Counted from the first letter of the stretch, positions 1 to 8,275 are shown. The stretch: DNA of 64,000 bases from Sandarakinorhabdus glacialis (GCF_014643455.1 NZ_BMJM01000001.1:238123-302122), one strand, 5' to 3'. Numbers and translations are program-made. The notes: generated from the letters alone by a model not told the origin.

Positions 1-128
1 AGGGCGTAGTCGCGCCAATGGCCGGCGGCGACCATGCGGCCGTAGAGCGACAGGATGCGATCGAGCTCCAGACGGGTGAACGCCACCTGGGTCGGGGGCG
101 TCAGCGGCAGGTTTGCGACGTTATCCAA
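1..128 (-). CDS. DUF2794 family protein (3' part beyond window edge)
   Basis: The reverse strand reads about 42 codons in frame to the window edge, with the stretch FTRLELDRILSLYGRMVAAG then HWRDYAL. This matches the conserved start of the small alphaproteobacterial DUF2794 family, whose function is not established. The C-terminal part lies outside the window. The only start codon after the in-frame stop is TTG at 126-128, with no good ribosome binding site, so the start is uncertain. It lies 40 bases after cysE on the same strand and is probably co-transcribed with it, an arrangement seen in related bacteria. Confidence 0.7.
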   Translation of the reverse strand, partial: MDNVANLPLTPPTQVAFTRLELDRILSLYGRMVAAGHWRDYA

Positions 129-170
129 CGGCGGGAGCGGCCATTGTCAGCGCTGCGAAGGCAGCCATAG

Positions 171-854
171 TCAGCGCTGCGCGGCCTTGGGGAGGTCAGG
201 ACGCACTTCGGCGGTGAGGGCGTCGAGGCGGGTGCGCAGGGCCTCGATCTCGCAGCGCAGGATTTCGAGTTTTTGCGTCTCGGGATCGAATTTCTGCGCG
301 CACGGCGTGCCGTAGGGCATGAACGGCTTGGCATAGTCGCCGGCGTCGACGAGCACGGGCTTGGCGGGGATGCCGACCATGGTGGCGCCCTCGGTGACGT
401 CGCGGGTGACGACGGCGTTGGCGCCGACGCGGGCGCGCTTGCCGACGGTGATCGGGCCGAGGACCTGGGCACCGGAGCCGATGATGACGCCGTCTTCGAG
501 CGTCGGGTGGCGCTTGCCGGCGACGCCGTTGGCGGGATCTGTGCCGCCGAGCGTAACGCATTGATAGATTGTGACATTGTCGCCGATGACCGCGGTTTCG
601 CCGATAACGACGAAGCCGTGATCGATGAAGAAATTGCGGCCGATGGTGGCGCCGGGATGGATGTCGATGGCGGTCAGGAAGCGCGACAGATGGTTGACGA
701 CGCGGGCGACGAAGAACAGCCGGGCGTTTAACAGCGCGTGCGCGACGCGGTGAAGGCCGAGCGCGAGGACGCCAGGATAGGTCAGGATCTCCCAGCGTGA
801 CCGGGGCGCCGGATCACGGGACTTGATCGAATCGAGATAGGCGATAAGCGCCAT
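171..854 (-). CDS. cysE: Serine O-acetyltransferase
   Basis: This 227-residue protein transfers acetyl from acetyl-CoA to L-serine, the first step of cysteine synthesis in the cytoplasm. Residues about 65-175 form a left-handed hexapeptide-repeat helix ([43 protein letters not shown]), with the catalytic DHG motif visible. The N-terminal helical domain is short, as in the EpsC/SrpH-type enzymes of alphaproteobacteria. I chose the ATG at 854 because GGAG lies just upstream; an in-frame ATG 13 codons earlier lacks support. A short tail follows the helix and could hold the feedback region or the contact to CysK; this is not shown by the sequence. Confidence 0.9.
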   Translation of the reverse strand: MALIAYLDSIKSRDPAPRSRWEILTYPGVLALGLHRVAHALLNARLFFVARVVNHLSRFLTAIDIHPGATIGRNFFIDHGFVVIGETAVIGDNVTIYQCVTLGGTDPANGVAGKRHPTLEDGVIIGSGAQVLGPITVGKRARVGANAVVTRDVTEGATMVGIPAKPVLVDAGDYAKPFMPYGTPCAQKFDPETQKLEILRCEIEALRTRLDALTAEVRPDLPKAAQR

Positions 855-997
855 GGTGATCTCCGCGCGCCGGCCTGGGGGGCCGGGCTTCATTTAGAAC
901 CAGTTTATCGCGCTTTGGTTGCGGGCGCTAGTCGGGGGCGATCGGGGGAACAGCGGGGCGTGGGGGGCGTTTTTGGTCGTGTTAAGGGAGAAACGAC

Positions 998-1234
998 ATG
1001 CCCGAGAAGAACAAGGCTGAGAGGAACAAGCGCGGCGAGGCGGCTCCGGGGCAGGGGGAGGCCGTGCGGGAAGCGCTGGATGGGGGCCAGGCGCGCGAGG
1101 TCGATCGGTGGGAGGGGTTTTCCGAAGAAGAGGCGAAGCGGCGGGGGGCTGAGCCGGCGGCGCCCGAGGGGGCGGAGAAGCCGTTGGCGGGGTTGGCGCG
1201 GAAGGGGAAGGTGCTGGAGGGGGGCGAGGAGTAG
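998..1234 (+). CDS. Small charged hypothetical protein (78 aa)
   Basis: A 78-residue, very hydrophilic protein rich in Glu, Lys, Arg, Gly and Ala, with no hydrophobic segment and no family that I recognise. It is probably real: the sequence AAGGGAGAAACGAC precedes the ATG at good spacing, and the composition differs from the arginine-rich or proline-rich translations of non-coding frames. It stands alone, with cysE transcribed away from it on the left and a type A repeat immediately downstream. It is probably disordered. No function is proposed. Confidence 0.55.
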   Translation: MPEKNKAERNKRGEAAPGQGEAVREALDGGQAREVDRWEGFSEEEAKRRGAEPAAPEGAEKPLAGLARKGKVLEGGEE

Positions 1235-1250
1235 GGCGTTATTCGGGGAA

Positions 1251-1318
1251 GGGGACCACCCCCACCCGGGCCGGTCAAGTGGCCGTCTCTCGCCTCCCCC
1301 CTCTAGGGGGAGGACAAG
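1251..1318. repeat. Dispersed palindromic repeat, type A, copy 1
   Basis: The element reads GGGACCACCCCCACCCGGGC, then a short variable part, TCTCTCGCCTCCCCCCTC and TAGGGGGAGGACAAG. The CCCCC/GGGGG arms can form a hairpin. A near-identical copy is at 27046-27112. It sits between convergent genes and ends at the stop codon of ahpD. Confidence 0.8.
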
Positions 1319-1321
1319 ATT

Positions 1322-1840
1322 TTAGATTGCTTGGAGGGTTCTGGCGACGGCGTGGACCACCGAGGCGATGCGGACGCTGGCCTGGATCTTTTCGGCGGAT
1401 ATGTTGTGGGCGGCGAGGACCTTGTCATGGGCGTCGATGCACATGCCGCAGCCGTTGATGGCCGAGACGGCGAGGCTGAACAGCTCGAAATCGGCCTTGT
1501 CGATGCCGGGGGCGCCGATGACGTTCATGCGCAGCTTGGCCGGCATGGTCTTGTATTCGGGGCGTGAAGCCAGGTGGACGAAGCGGTAGTAGATGTTGTT
1601 CATTGCCATTACCGAGGCAGCAGCCTTGGCGGCGTTGAGCGCTTCGGGGGATAGTTTGCCTTCGGCTTCGGCTTCGATGGCTTCGATCACCGGCTTGTAG
1701 GCGCAGGCGTGCGCGACGGCGACGAGGGTGCCCCATTTCTGCTGGTCGGTGAGGAGTTGCTCGGAGAGCAGGCTCGAGACGTTGAGGCGCTGGTCCTTGG
1801 CGTATTCGGGGAGGGTCTTGGCGAGTTCGGAAAAGAGCAT
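1322..1840 (-). CDS. ahpD: Alkyl hydroperoxide reductase D (AhpD)
   Basis: A 172-residue carboxymuconolactone-decarboxylase-fold protein. In the AhpC/AhpD system AhpD uses a Cys-Xaa-Xaa-Cys pair and a nearby His to pass electrons to the peroxiredoxin AhpC. Here the motif is CGMC at residues 131-134, with His138 in the following AHD, so the active site is intact. The length fits AhpD. The ATG at 1840 begins MLFSELAKTLPEYAKD, typical of the family, and an AGGAA-like site precedes it. It lies about 120 bases after ahpC on the same strand, separated by a type B repeat, and probably forms a unit with it under OxyR control. Confidence 0.92.
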   Translation of the reverse strand: MLFSELAKTLPEYAKDQRLNVSSLLSEQLLTDQQKWGTLVAVAHACAYKPVIEAIEAEAEGKLSPEALNAAKAAASVMAMNNIYYRFVHLASRPEYKTMPAKLRMNVIGAPGIDKADFELFSLAVSAINGCGMCIDAHDKVLAAHNISAEKIQASVRIASVVHAVARTLQAI

Positions 1841-1896
1841 GGGGGTTCCTTTGCCCGGTAAAGGGGCCGGGCGAGCATCGTTCTGAAAGGGCGGGC

Positions 1897-1951
1897 GACC
1901 CCCACCCGCTCGCCTCAGGGGCGAGTCGCCTCCCCCCTGAGGGGGAGGGGA
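1897..1951. repeat. Dispersed palindromic repeat, type B, copy 1 (between ahpC and ahpD)
   Basis: The element contains CCCCCACCCGCTCGCC, then GGGGCGAGTCGCCTCCCC and CCTGAGGGGGAGGGG. Two stem-loops are possible, CTCGCC/GGCGAG and CCCCCC/GGGGGG. It fills much of the spacer between two same-strand genes and may affect the relative amounts of the ahpC and ahpD messages. Related copies are listed elsewhere. Confidence 0.75.
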
Positions 1952-1960
1952 CGTGGCAGC

Positions 1961-2509
1961 TTATGCGGCCGGCTTCAGGACTTCCTGGCCTTCCGACCAG
2001 TTGCAGGGGCAGAGTTCGTCGGTCTGCAGTGCGTCGAGGATGCGCAGGGTTTCGGCGGGGTTGCGGCCGACGTTGAGGCCGTTGATCGTGACGTGCTGGA
2101 TGATGTTGTCGGGATCGATGATGAAGGTGGCGCGCAGGGCGACGCCGGCTTCCTTGACGATGATGCCGAGGGCATCGGCGAGGTGCTTCGAATTGTCGGC
2201 GAGCCATGGGAAGTCGCAGGCAGCGAGGCGCTCGTCGGACTTGCGCCAGGCGAAGTGGACGAAGTCGCTGTCGGTCGAGGCGCCGATGAGGACGGCGTCG
2301 CGGTCTTCGAAGTCGCTCTTGATGTCGCCGTAGCCGATGATCTCGGTCGGGCAAACGAAGGTGAAATCCTTGGGCCAGTAGAACAGGATCTTCCACTTGC
2401 CGGGGTATGCGGTGGTGATGTCGAGAGTTTCGCCAGCGGGGAGGGCGCCGACGCCCTGCTGAACGGGGAGAGTGAACGAGGGGACGATATCGCCGACGGT
2501 AAGGGCCAT
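1961..2509 (-). CDS. ahpC: Peroxiredoxin (alkyl hydroperoxide reductase AhpC)
   Basis: A 182-residue thiol peroxidase that reduces hydrogen peroxide and organic peroxides. The peroxidatic Cys53 lies in FTFVCPTE, and the C-terminal pair Cys167/Cys169 in DELCPCNW resembles the AhpD-coupled AhpC of mycobacteria rather than the AhpF-coupled enterobacterial form. This agrees with ahpD next door. Translation could be read 51 codons further upstream, but the ATG at 2509 has GGAG at good spacing and begins MALTVGDIVPSF, as the family does. It is divergent from oxyR across 107 bases, so OxyR control is very likely. Confidence 0.95.
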   Translation of the reverse strand: MALTVGDIVPSFTLPVQQGVGALPAGETLDITTAYPGKWKILFYWPKDFTFVCPTEIIGYGDIKSDFEDRDAVLIGASTDSDFVHFAWRKSDERLAACDFPWLADNSKHLADALGIIVKEAGVALRATFIIDPDNIIQHVTINGLNVGRNPAETLRILDALQTDELCPCNWSEGQEVLKPAA

Positions 2510-2581
2510 GAAAATAGAGCTCCATTTGGGGGGAATAGCGGTTGCCGGTTGTGATGTGGCGGAGGGGCGACTAGAAATCAA

Positions 2582-2618
2582 ATCGATAATTTCAACGCTA
2601 TAGATCGAGTGGGTCGAT
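2582..2618. promoter_or_regulatory. Putative OxyR-binding region between ahpC and oxyR
   Basis: The divergent spacer holds a perfect interrupted palindrome ATCGA-N5-TCGAT at 2604-2618, which has the T-N11-A layout of LysR-type sites and overlaps the oxyR start codon. Upstream are ATCGAT (2582-2587) and GATA...CTAT (2585-2601), partial matches to the repeated ATAG/CTAT elements bound by OxyR. I infer autoregulation of oxyR and control of ahpC. The boundaries are approximate. Confidence 0.45.
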
Positions 2619-3564
2619 GACGTTTCTGCCAACATTGAAACAGCTTCAATATCTGACCGCACTGCACATACACGGGCATTTCGGGCGGGCGGCGGATGCG
2701 TGCTTTGTCACCCAGTCGACGCTTTCGGCGGGTTTGCGCGAGTTGGAGAATTTGCTCGGGGTGCAATTGGTCGAGCGTAATCGGCGGGTGGTGCGGTTCT
2801 CGCCGCTGGGCGAACAGGTGGTGGCGAAGGCGTATGAAGTGCTGCGCGAGGCCGATGCGCTGGCCAGCCTGACGCGGGCGACGAAGGAGCCGCTGGCGGG
2901 GGATCTGCGGCTGGGGGTGATCCCGACGATCGCGCCATATCTGTTGCCGCGGGTGCTGCCGGCGGTGCGGGCGGCGTATCCGGAATTGAAGCTGTATCTG
3001 CGCGAGGAGATGAGCGGTCCGGCGTGCGAGGCGTTGGCGCGGGGGACGCTCGATGCGGTGTTGCTAGCACTGCCGTGGGCGTGCGGCGGGGTCGAGACGA
3101 TGCCGTTGTTCGACGATGCGTTTTACCTCGTCTTTCACCCGGGCGACCGGATCGATCCGCCGCCTTCGGTGGCGCCCGATGCGATCGACGATACGCATCT
3201 GTTGCTGCTCGAGGATGGGCATTGTTTGAAGGACCAGGCGCTGGCGGTTTGCGGGCGGCCGGAGTTGCGCGCCGATCCGGGGCACCGGGGGACGTCGCTG
3301 GTGACGTTGGTGCAGATGGTGGCGGGGCGGCTGGGGCAGACGCTGGTGCCGGAAATGGCTTTGAAGGCGGGGATTATCGAGGGTTCGGGGCTGATTGCGC
3401 GGCCGGTGACGGGGGGCGCGTCGCGGACGGTGGCGCTGGTGTGGCGGACCGGCAGCCCGCGCGCCGCGGAGTTCAAATTGCTAGGTGACGTGATCGTGTC
3501 GGCGGTGGACAGCGAAGGCGCCGGCGCTATGGTGCGCGCAAAATCCGGGGAGTTGATGCGATGA
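2617..3564 (+). CDS. oxyR: Hydrogen peroxide-sensing regulator OxyR
   Basis: A 315-residue LysR-type regulator. Residues 1-65 form the winged helix-turn-helix (FGRAADACFVTQSTLSAGLR), and the rest is the substrate-binding-like sensor. Cys203 and Cys212 in GHCLKDQALAVCG match the redox pair of Escherichia coli OxyR (Cys199, Cys208) in spacing and surroundings, so this is OxyR rather than a generic LysR protein. It is divergent from ahpC. Its last four bases overlap the ATG of the quinone reductase (ATGA), so the two are probably translated together. The ribosome binding site is weak. Confidence 0.93.
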   Translation: MTFLPTLKQLQYLTALHIHGHFGRAADACFVTQSTLSAGLRELENLLGVQLVERNRRVVRFSPLGEQVVAKAYEVLREADALASLTRATKEPLAGDLRLGVIPTIAPYLLPRVLPAVRAAYPELKLYLREEMSGPACEALARGTLDAVLLALPWACGGVETMPLFDDAFYLVFHPGDRIDPPPSVAPDAIDDTHLLLLEDGHCLKDQALAVCGRPELRADPGHRGTSLVTLVQMVAGRLGQTLVPEMALKAGIIEGSGLIARPVTGGASRTVALVWRTGSPRAAEFKLLGDVIVSAVDSEGAGAMVRAKSGELMR

Positions 3565-4535
3565 AAGCTGTGTTGTGTGTCGAGCATGGTCCACCCGAGA
3601 AACTGGTGGTGCGCGAGATCCCGACGCCTGAGCCGGGCAAGGGCCAGGTGCGGGTGCGGGTACATGCCGCCGGGGTCAATTTCCCCGACACGCTGATCAT
3701 CCAGAACCTGTACCAGTTCAAGCCGGCGCTGCCGTTTTCGCCGGGCGGCGAAGCGGCGGGTGTTGTCGATGCGGTTGGTGAAGGGATTACCGACCTGGCG
3801 ATCGGCGACCGGGTGGTGGCGATGACGGGCAACGGTTGCTACGCCGAGCAGGTGATCGCCAACCGGGCGCAGATCGTTGCCATTCCGGGCGACATGCCGT
3901 TCGATATCGCCAGCGGTTTCACCATGACGTACGGCACGTCGCACCATGCGCTGAAGCAGCGGGCGCGGTTGCAGCCGGGCGAGACGTTGCTGGTGCTGGG
4001 CGCAGCGGGCGGCGTCGGGCTGACTGCGGTCGAGCTTGGCAAGCTGATGGGCGCGCGGGTGATTGCGGCGGCTTCGAGCGACGAGAAGCTGGCGCTGTGC
4101 CGGGAATATGGCGCCGACGAGACGATCAATTACGCGACCGAGAATCTGAAGGACCGGATCAAGGACCTGACCGGCGGCAAGGGTGTCGACGTGGTTTACG
4201 ATCCGGTCGGCGATCGCTTTGCCGAGCCGGCGTTTCGCGGCATCGCCTGGAACGGGCGGTATCTGGTGGTCGGTTTTGCCGGGGGCGCAATTCCGTCGCT
4301 GCCGCTCAATCTGCCGCTGATCAAGGGCGCCAGCATCGTCGGGGTGTTCTGGGGGTCGTTCACCCAGCACGAACCGGCGCTGCACCGCGAGAACATGGCC
4401 GAGCTGCTCGAATGGTATAACGTCGGCAAGTTGAAGCCGCATGTATCGAAGCATTTCCCGCTGGCGGAAGGGGCTGCGGCAATTCGCTGGGTGATGGATC
4501 GCAAGGCGACGGGCAAGGTCGTCCTCGACGTATAG
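3561..4535 (+). CDS. NADPH:quinone oxidoreductase family protein (zinc-independent MDR)
   Basis: A 324-residue medium-chain dehydrogenase/reductase. It has the GroES-like N-terminal domain (VHAAGVNFPDTLI, GGEAAGVV) and a Rossmann domain with the nucleotide motif LGAAGGVGLTAVELGKLMG near residues 145-163. No zinc-binding Cys cluster is seen, which fits quinone oxidoreductases and enoyl reductases of the QOR type. It starts within the oxyR stop codon, which suggests that it belongs to the peroxide response, for example by reducing quinones or reactive enones. Its actual substrate cannot be read from the sequence. Confidence 0.85.
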   Translation: MKAVLCVEHGPPEKLVVREIPTPEPGKGQVRVRVHAAGVNFPDTLIIQNLYQFKPALPFSPGGEAAGVVDAVGEGITDLAIGDRVVAMTGNGCYAEQVIANRAQIVAIPGDMPFDIASGFTMTYGTSHHALKQRARLQPGETLLVLGAAGGVGLTAVELGKLMGARVIAAASSDEKLALCREYGADETINYATENLKDRIKDLTGGKGVDVVYDPVGDRFAEPAFRGIAWNGRYLVVGFAGGAIPSLPLNLPLIKGASIVGVFWGSFTQHEPALHRENMAELLEWYNVGKLKPHVSKHFPLAEGAAAIRWVMDRKATGKVVLDV

Positions 4536-4589
4536 GGGCGGTTTGACAAAAGGGGTCCGGGGCCAAGGCTCCGGCCGCCGGAGGATCTG

Positions 4590-6032
4590 ATGAAACTGCA
4601 AGACTCCTACCCGCTGTATATCGCCAACAAGGCAGAGCAGCCGAACACCGACCTGGCGGTGACCGACAAGTTCACCGGCGAGGTGGCGACGCGGGTGGCG
4701 ATGGCGGATGCGGCGATGATCGATCGCGGCATTGCGGCGGCGGTGGAGGCCGCGCCGGCGATGGCGGCGATGGCGTCGTACGAGCGGCAGGCGGTGCTGA
4801 TGCATTGCGTGACGCGGTTTACCGAGCGCGCCGACGAGCTGGCGTATGCGCTGTGCATCGAGGCGGGCAAGCCGATCCGCGATTCGCGCGGCGAGGTCGG
4901 GCGGTTGATCGACACGTTCCGGATTGCCGCCGAGGAGAGCGTGCGGATGACCGGCGAGGTGCAGCCGCTCGATATTTCGGCGCGCGCCAAAGGCTATCAG
5001 GGGATGTGGAAGCGCGTGCCGATCGGGCCGTGCAGCTTTGTGTCGCCGTTCAATTTCCCGCTCAACCTGGCGGCGCACAAGATTGCGCCGGCGCTGGCGG
5101 TGGGGTGTCCGTTCGTGATGAAGCCGGCGTCGCGGACGCCATTGGGGGCGATCATTATCGGTGAAGTGCTGGCGGAGACGGATCTGCCGGCGGGGGCGTT
5201 CTCGATTTTGCCGGCGCACCGCGAGGGGGCGGATTTGTTCACGACCGATGATCGGTTGAAGTTGCTCAGCTTCACCGGGTCGCCGGATGTGGGTTGGGAT
5301 TTGAAGGCGCGGGCGGGCAAGAAGAAGGTGGTGCTCGAGCTGGGCGGCAATGCGGCGGTGATTATCGACAAGGACGCCGACCTCGATGATGCGGCCGAGC
5401 GGACGGTGTTCGGGGCGTTCTACCAGTCGGGGCAGTCGTGCATCGGGGTGCAGCGGATCATCGTCCATGAGGCGGTTTACGATGCGTTTCGCACCAAGAT
5501 GGTGGCGAAGACGCGGGCGCTGGTGGCGGGTAATCCGATCGACGAGGCGACCTTTATCGGCCCGATGATCGATGTGAAGGAAGCGGCGCGGCTGGGCGAG
5601 TGGATCGACGAAGCGGTTGCGGCGGGGGCGACCTTGTTGTGCGGCGGCGGGCGCGAGGCGGCGATGTTGCAGGCGACGCTGCTTGAGGGCGTGCCGCGGG
5701 CGGTGAAGCTTTATACCGAGGAAGCCTTTGGACCGGTGGCATTTTTCTCGAAGTTCAGTGATTTCGATGCGGCGCTCGAGGAGGTCAACGACAGCAAGTT
5801 CGGGTTGCAGGCGGGGGTGTTCACGCGCGACCTGTTCAACATGCTGAAGGCGTGGGACCGGCTCGAGGTCGGCGGCGTGGTGATCAACGACGTGCCGAGC
5901 TACCGGGTCGACAACATGCCGTATGGCGGGGTGAAGGATTCGGGGCTGGGGCGCGAGGGGGTCAAGTTCGCGATGGAGGACATGACCGAGATCCGGAATT
6001 TGGTCATTCGGCGGCGGCCGCAGGACATTTGA
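4590..6032 (+). CDS. Aldehyde dehydrogenase family protein
   Basis: A 480-residue NAD(P)-dependent aldehyde dehydrogenase. Catalytic residues are visible as the Glu in VLELGGN and the nucleophilic Cys in GQSCIGVQR; the cofactor region SFTGSPDVGW and the C-terminal PYGGVKDSGLGREG are also present. The sequence resembles the phosphonoacetaldehyde/lactaldehyde and glyceraldehyde-3-phosphate branch, but the substrate cannot be assigned. The gene follows the quinone reductase by 54 bases with a GGAGG site before its ATG. Its stop overlaps the start of the next gene. It may remove reactive aldehydes from lipid peroxidation, given its position downstream of oxyR. Confidence 0.88.
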   Translation: MKLQDSYPLYIANKAEQPNTDLAVTDKFTGEVATRVAMADAAMIDRGIAAAVEAAPAMAAMASYERQAVLMHCVTRFTERADELAYALCIEAGKPIRDSRGEVGRLIDTFRIAAEESVRMTGEVQPLDISARAKGYQGMWKRVPIGPCSFVSPFNFPLNLAAHKIAPALAVGCPFVMKPASRTPLGAIIIGEVLAETDLPAGAFSILPAHREGADLFTTDDRLKLLSFTGSPDVGWDLKARAGKKKVVLELGGNAAVIIDKDADLDDAAERTVFGAFYQSGQSCIGVQRIIVHEAVYDAFRTKMVAKTRALVAGNPIDEATFIGPMIDVKEAARLGEWIDEAVAAGATLLCGGGREAAMLQATLLEGVPRAVKLYTEEAFGPVAFFSKFSDFDAALEEVNDSKFGLQAGVFTRDLFNMLKAWDRLEVGGVVINDVPSYRVDNMPYGGVKDSGLGREGVKFAMEDMTEIRNLVIRRRPQDI

Positions 6033-6544
6033 ACGACGCCCGGCCTTTGATCCTGACGGCGTTGTTCGAAGCGCCGGTGCAGGCGCGGTTCGAGACGTTG
6101 CGGCGGGAGTTTTATCCGGCGGAAATCAACCGGGTGCCGGCACATGTTTCGTTGTTTCATCATCTGCCGGGCAGCGAGCTTGAGGCAGTGAAGCGGCGGT
6201 TGAAGGCGGTGTGCGGGCCGTTGCCGCGGCCGGCGGTGGCGGTTACCGGGTTGAAATCATTGGGCGGGGGCGTGGCGTTCAAGCTGCGCTCGGCGGAACT
6301 CGACGATGTGCGGGCGGAGCTGGCGGCGGGGTGGGACACGTTGTTGATCCCGCAGGACCGGGCCGGGTTCCGGGCGCATGTGACGGTGCAGAACAAGGTG
6401 ACATCGGCGACGGCGCGGGCGACGTTGCAGGGGCTCGAGGCGGGGTTTGTGCCGTTCGAGGCCGAGGTTGTCGCGGTAGCGATCTGGCGATACCTGGGCG
6501 GGCCGTGGGAGGCGTTGGGGCAGGTTGCGTTCAGGGGCCGTTAG
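6029..6544 (+). CDS. 2H phosphoesterase / 2'-5' RNA ligase family protein
   Basis: A 171-residue protein with the two His-Xaa-Ser/Thr motifs of the 2H phosphoesterase superfamily: HVSLFHHL near residue 33 and HVTVQNK near residue 115. The layout fits the YjcG/LigT-like group, which acts on cyclic phosphodiesters or RNA ends. The start is a TTG that overlaps the aldehyde dehydrogenase stop (TTGA); residues upstream of it in this frame are clearly non-coding. The precise substrate is unknown. Confidence 0.75.
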   Translation: MNDARPLILTALFEAPVQARFETLRREFYPAEINRVPAHVSLFHHLPGSELEAVKRRLKAVCGPLPRPAVAVTGLKSLGGGVAFKLRSAELDDVRAELAAGWDTLLIPQDRAGFRAHVTVQNKVTSATARATLQGLEAGFVPFEAEVVAVAIWRYLGGPWEALGQVAFRGR

Positions 6545-6585
6545 GGTGCTTGGCGCTAGAGCGGAGCGCTGCTAAGGGATTTTCC

Positions 6586-7398
6586 ATGGTCTTCGCCCGC
6601 GCTATTCTTGTCCCTGTGCTTTTGCTCGCTGCGTCGTTGGCGCTGTCGGCGTGTGCGAGCGGGGACGGCAAGAAGGACCAGAGCTATATCGCGCGGGACG
6701 TCGAATCGCTTTACCTGGTCGCCAAGGACCGGCTCGATCGCCGGCAGTATGCAATGGCGGCGGCGATGTTCGATGAAGTCGAGCGCCAGCATCCTTATTC
6801 GGTATGGGCTCGCCGCGCGCAGTTGATGAGCGCCTTCAGCTATTATGTGTCGGGCGAATACAATGAGGCGATCGGTTCGGCGCAGCGGTTCCTGTCGCTG
6901 CATCCGGGTAGCCGTGAGGCGCCTTATGCCTATTACATGATCGCGATCAGCTATTACGAGCAGATCAAGAGCGTCGATCGTGACCAGCGGATAACGCAGC
7001 AGTCGCTCGATGCGCTGGGTGAGTTGATCCGGCGTTATCCGAATACCGATTATGCCGCCGATGCGCGGTTGAAGGTCGACCTGGCGCGCGATCACCTTGC
7101 CGGCAAGGAGATGGAGATCGGGCGGTTTTACCAGCAGCAGGGGCTTTACCTCGCGGCGGTCAGCCGGTTCCGGGCCGAGATCGAGACGTACGACACGACG
7201 AGCCATACGCCGGAGGCCTTGCACCGGCTGGTCGAGTCGTATCTGGCGCTGGGGTTGCCCGAGGAAGCGCGCAAGGCTGCGGCGGTGCTTGGGTCGAATT
7301 ATCCGGGTTCGAAATGGTATGAGCGGAGTTATGCGCTGATCGGCAAATATGCGCCGGCTGCCGTGGACGCGGCAAAGCCGGCTTCCGGCGGGCGATAG
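6586..7398 (+). CDS. bamD: Outer membrane assembly lipoprotein BamD
   Basis: A 270-residue lipoprotein of the BAM complex, which inserts beta-barrel proteins into the outer membrane. The signal peptide ends in the lipobox LSAC with the lipidated Cys near residue 23, so it is anchored in the outer membrane facing the periplasm. TPR-like repeats follow (DEVERQHPYSVWARRAQ, FLSLHPGS, LIRRYPNTDYA, YLALGLPEEA). Length and repeats fit the family. In many alphaproteobacteria recN follows bamD; here a terminator and a convergent csbD-like gene follow instead. Confidence 0.93.
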   Translation: MVFARAILVPVLLLAASLALSACASGDGKKDQSYIARDVESLYLVAKDRLDRRQYAMAAAMFDEVERQHPYSVWARRAQLMSAFSYYVSGEYNEAIGSAQRFLSLHPGSREAPYAYYMIAISYYEQIKSVDRDQRITQQSLDALGELIRRYPNTDYAADARLKVDLARDHLAGKEMEIGRFYQQQGLYLAAVSRFRAEIETYDTTSHTPEALHRLVESYLALGLPEEARKAAAVLGSNYPGSKWYERSYALIGKYAPAAVDAAKPASGGR

Positions 7399-7405
7399 CG
7401 GTTAT

Positions 7406-7437
7406 GAAAACACCCCGCCGCGGTTAGCGACGGGGTG
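7406..7437 (-). terminator. Rho-independent terminator of the CsbD gene
   Basis: The inverted repeat CACCCCG...CGGGGTG (7411-7437), with an inner CGC/GCG pair and a GGTTA loop, is followed on the reverse strand by TTTTC. It lies between the convergent bamD and csbD-like genes and may stop both. Confidence 0.7.
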
Positions 7438-7496
7438 GTTCGCACCCGCATTCAGGGTGTTTCGGGCAAGTTGCCGGCAGGTTTGCAGCAACGGGG

Positions 7497-7673
7497 CTAT
7501 TTTTTCTCGCGTAGTGCGTCCTTGACGCCGCCGACGCTGTTCTGGACCTTGCCGCTGACCTGGTCGGCCTTGCCCTCGGTCTCGAGCTTGGTGTCGCCGA
7601 CGAGCTTGCCGACGCCTTCCTTGATTTTTCCGCCCACATTCTTGGCGGCACCGTCGACACGATCCTTGTCCAT
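7497..7673 (-). CDS. CsbD family stress protein (58 aa)
   Basis: A short reverse-strand gene reading MDKDRVDGAAKNVGGKIKEG onward, with repeated K.G...G.. segments and ending KDALREKK. This is the pattern of CsbD-like proteins, small hydrophilic proteins induced by general stress in many bacteria and of unknown biochemical role. AAGGAGAGAG before the ATG is a strong ribosome binding site. A terminator follows about 60 bases downstream. It forms a one-gene unit facing bamD. Confidence 0.88.
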   Translation of the reverse strand: MDKDRVDGAAKNVGGKIKEGVGKLVGDTKLETEGKADQVSGKVQNSVGGVKDALREKK

Positions 7674-7748
7674 GATACTCTCTCCTTGCCTTGGGGTTCG
7701 TGATGTAGAACGAGTCCGGGACTGTCCGGTTGCCTGATCGGGGACGGG

Positions 7749-8165
7749 TTGGAGCGACGTGAGGGGGTTTTAGCGATTGTCACTCTGGTGACGGGTGGGC
7801 TGTGTGGCCTGATCTATTTCTATCTGTCTTGGCGGGTGGTGCGCGTGCGCCAGAGCGCGCAGGTGTTGCTCGGGGATGGCGGCGACGGCTTGCTGCTGCA
7901 GCGGATCCGGGCGCACGCCAATTTTGCCGAATATGTGCCGATCTGCTTGATCCTGATCCTGGCGATCGAGATGTCGACCGAGCGCAGCACCTGGCTTTTG
8001 TGGACGACGGGGTTGGCACTGGTGGTGGTGCGGTTGCTGCATGCGGTCGGCATGACCAGGACGGTGGCCAATCGATATCGGGTAGTCGGCGCGGCGGGGA
8101 CCTGGGTGGTGATGATCGGGTTGAGCGTGGGGGCGCTGGTGGTGGCGGTTGGGATGGGGGGGTAA
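7749..8165 (+). CDS. MAPEG family membrane protein
   Basis: A 138-residue protein with four hydrophobic segments and the MAPEG signature RIRAHANFAEYVPICLIL between helices 1 and 2. Members of this superfamily bind glutathione or eicosanoids; the bacterial YecN-like members have no firm function. The start is uncertain: TTG at 7749 gives the full first helix, and no ATG is available upstream of it. A type B repeat follows the stop. Confidence 0.78.
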   Translation: MERREGVLAIVTLVTGGLCGLIYFYLSWRVVRVRQSAQVLLGDGGDGLLLQRIRAHANFAEYVPICLILILAIEMSTERSTWLLWTTGLALVVVRLLHAVGMTRTVANRYRVVGAAGTWVVMIGLSVGALVVAVGMGG

Positions 8166-8186
8166 GGCATATTCTGGGGCGTTGGG

Positions 8187-8275
8187 GACCCCCACCCCGC
8201 TCGGCGGAGGCGCAGAGTCGCCCTCCCCGCAGGGGGGAGGGAGTTGAGTTGCCCTCCCCCGCGGGGGGGAGGGCG
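8187..8275. repeat. Dispersed palindromic repeat, type B, copy 2 with a partial second copy
   Basis: CCCCCACCCCGCTCGGCGG, then GAGTCGCCCTCCCC and GCAGGGGGGAGGG (8187-8242), followed by a second half unit GCCCTCCCCCGCGGGGGGGAGGGC (8251-8274). The tandem half unit suggests slippage or a partial second insertion. It lies between convergent genes and abuts the hydrolase stop codon. Confidence 0.8.

Noticed and set aside
3135-5468. A 777-codon open frame on the reverse strand over oxyR, the quinone reductase and the aldehyde dehydrogenase
   Set aside because: It is rich in Arg, His, Pro and Gln as expected for the antisense reading of GC-rich genes, has no family motif, and lies opposite three well-supported genes.
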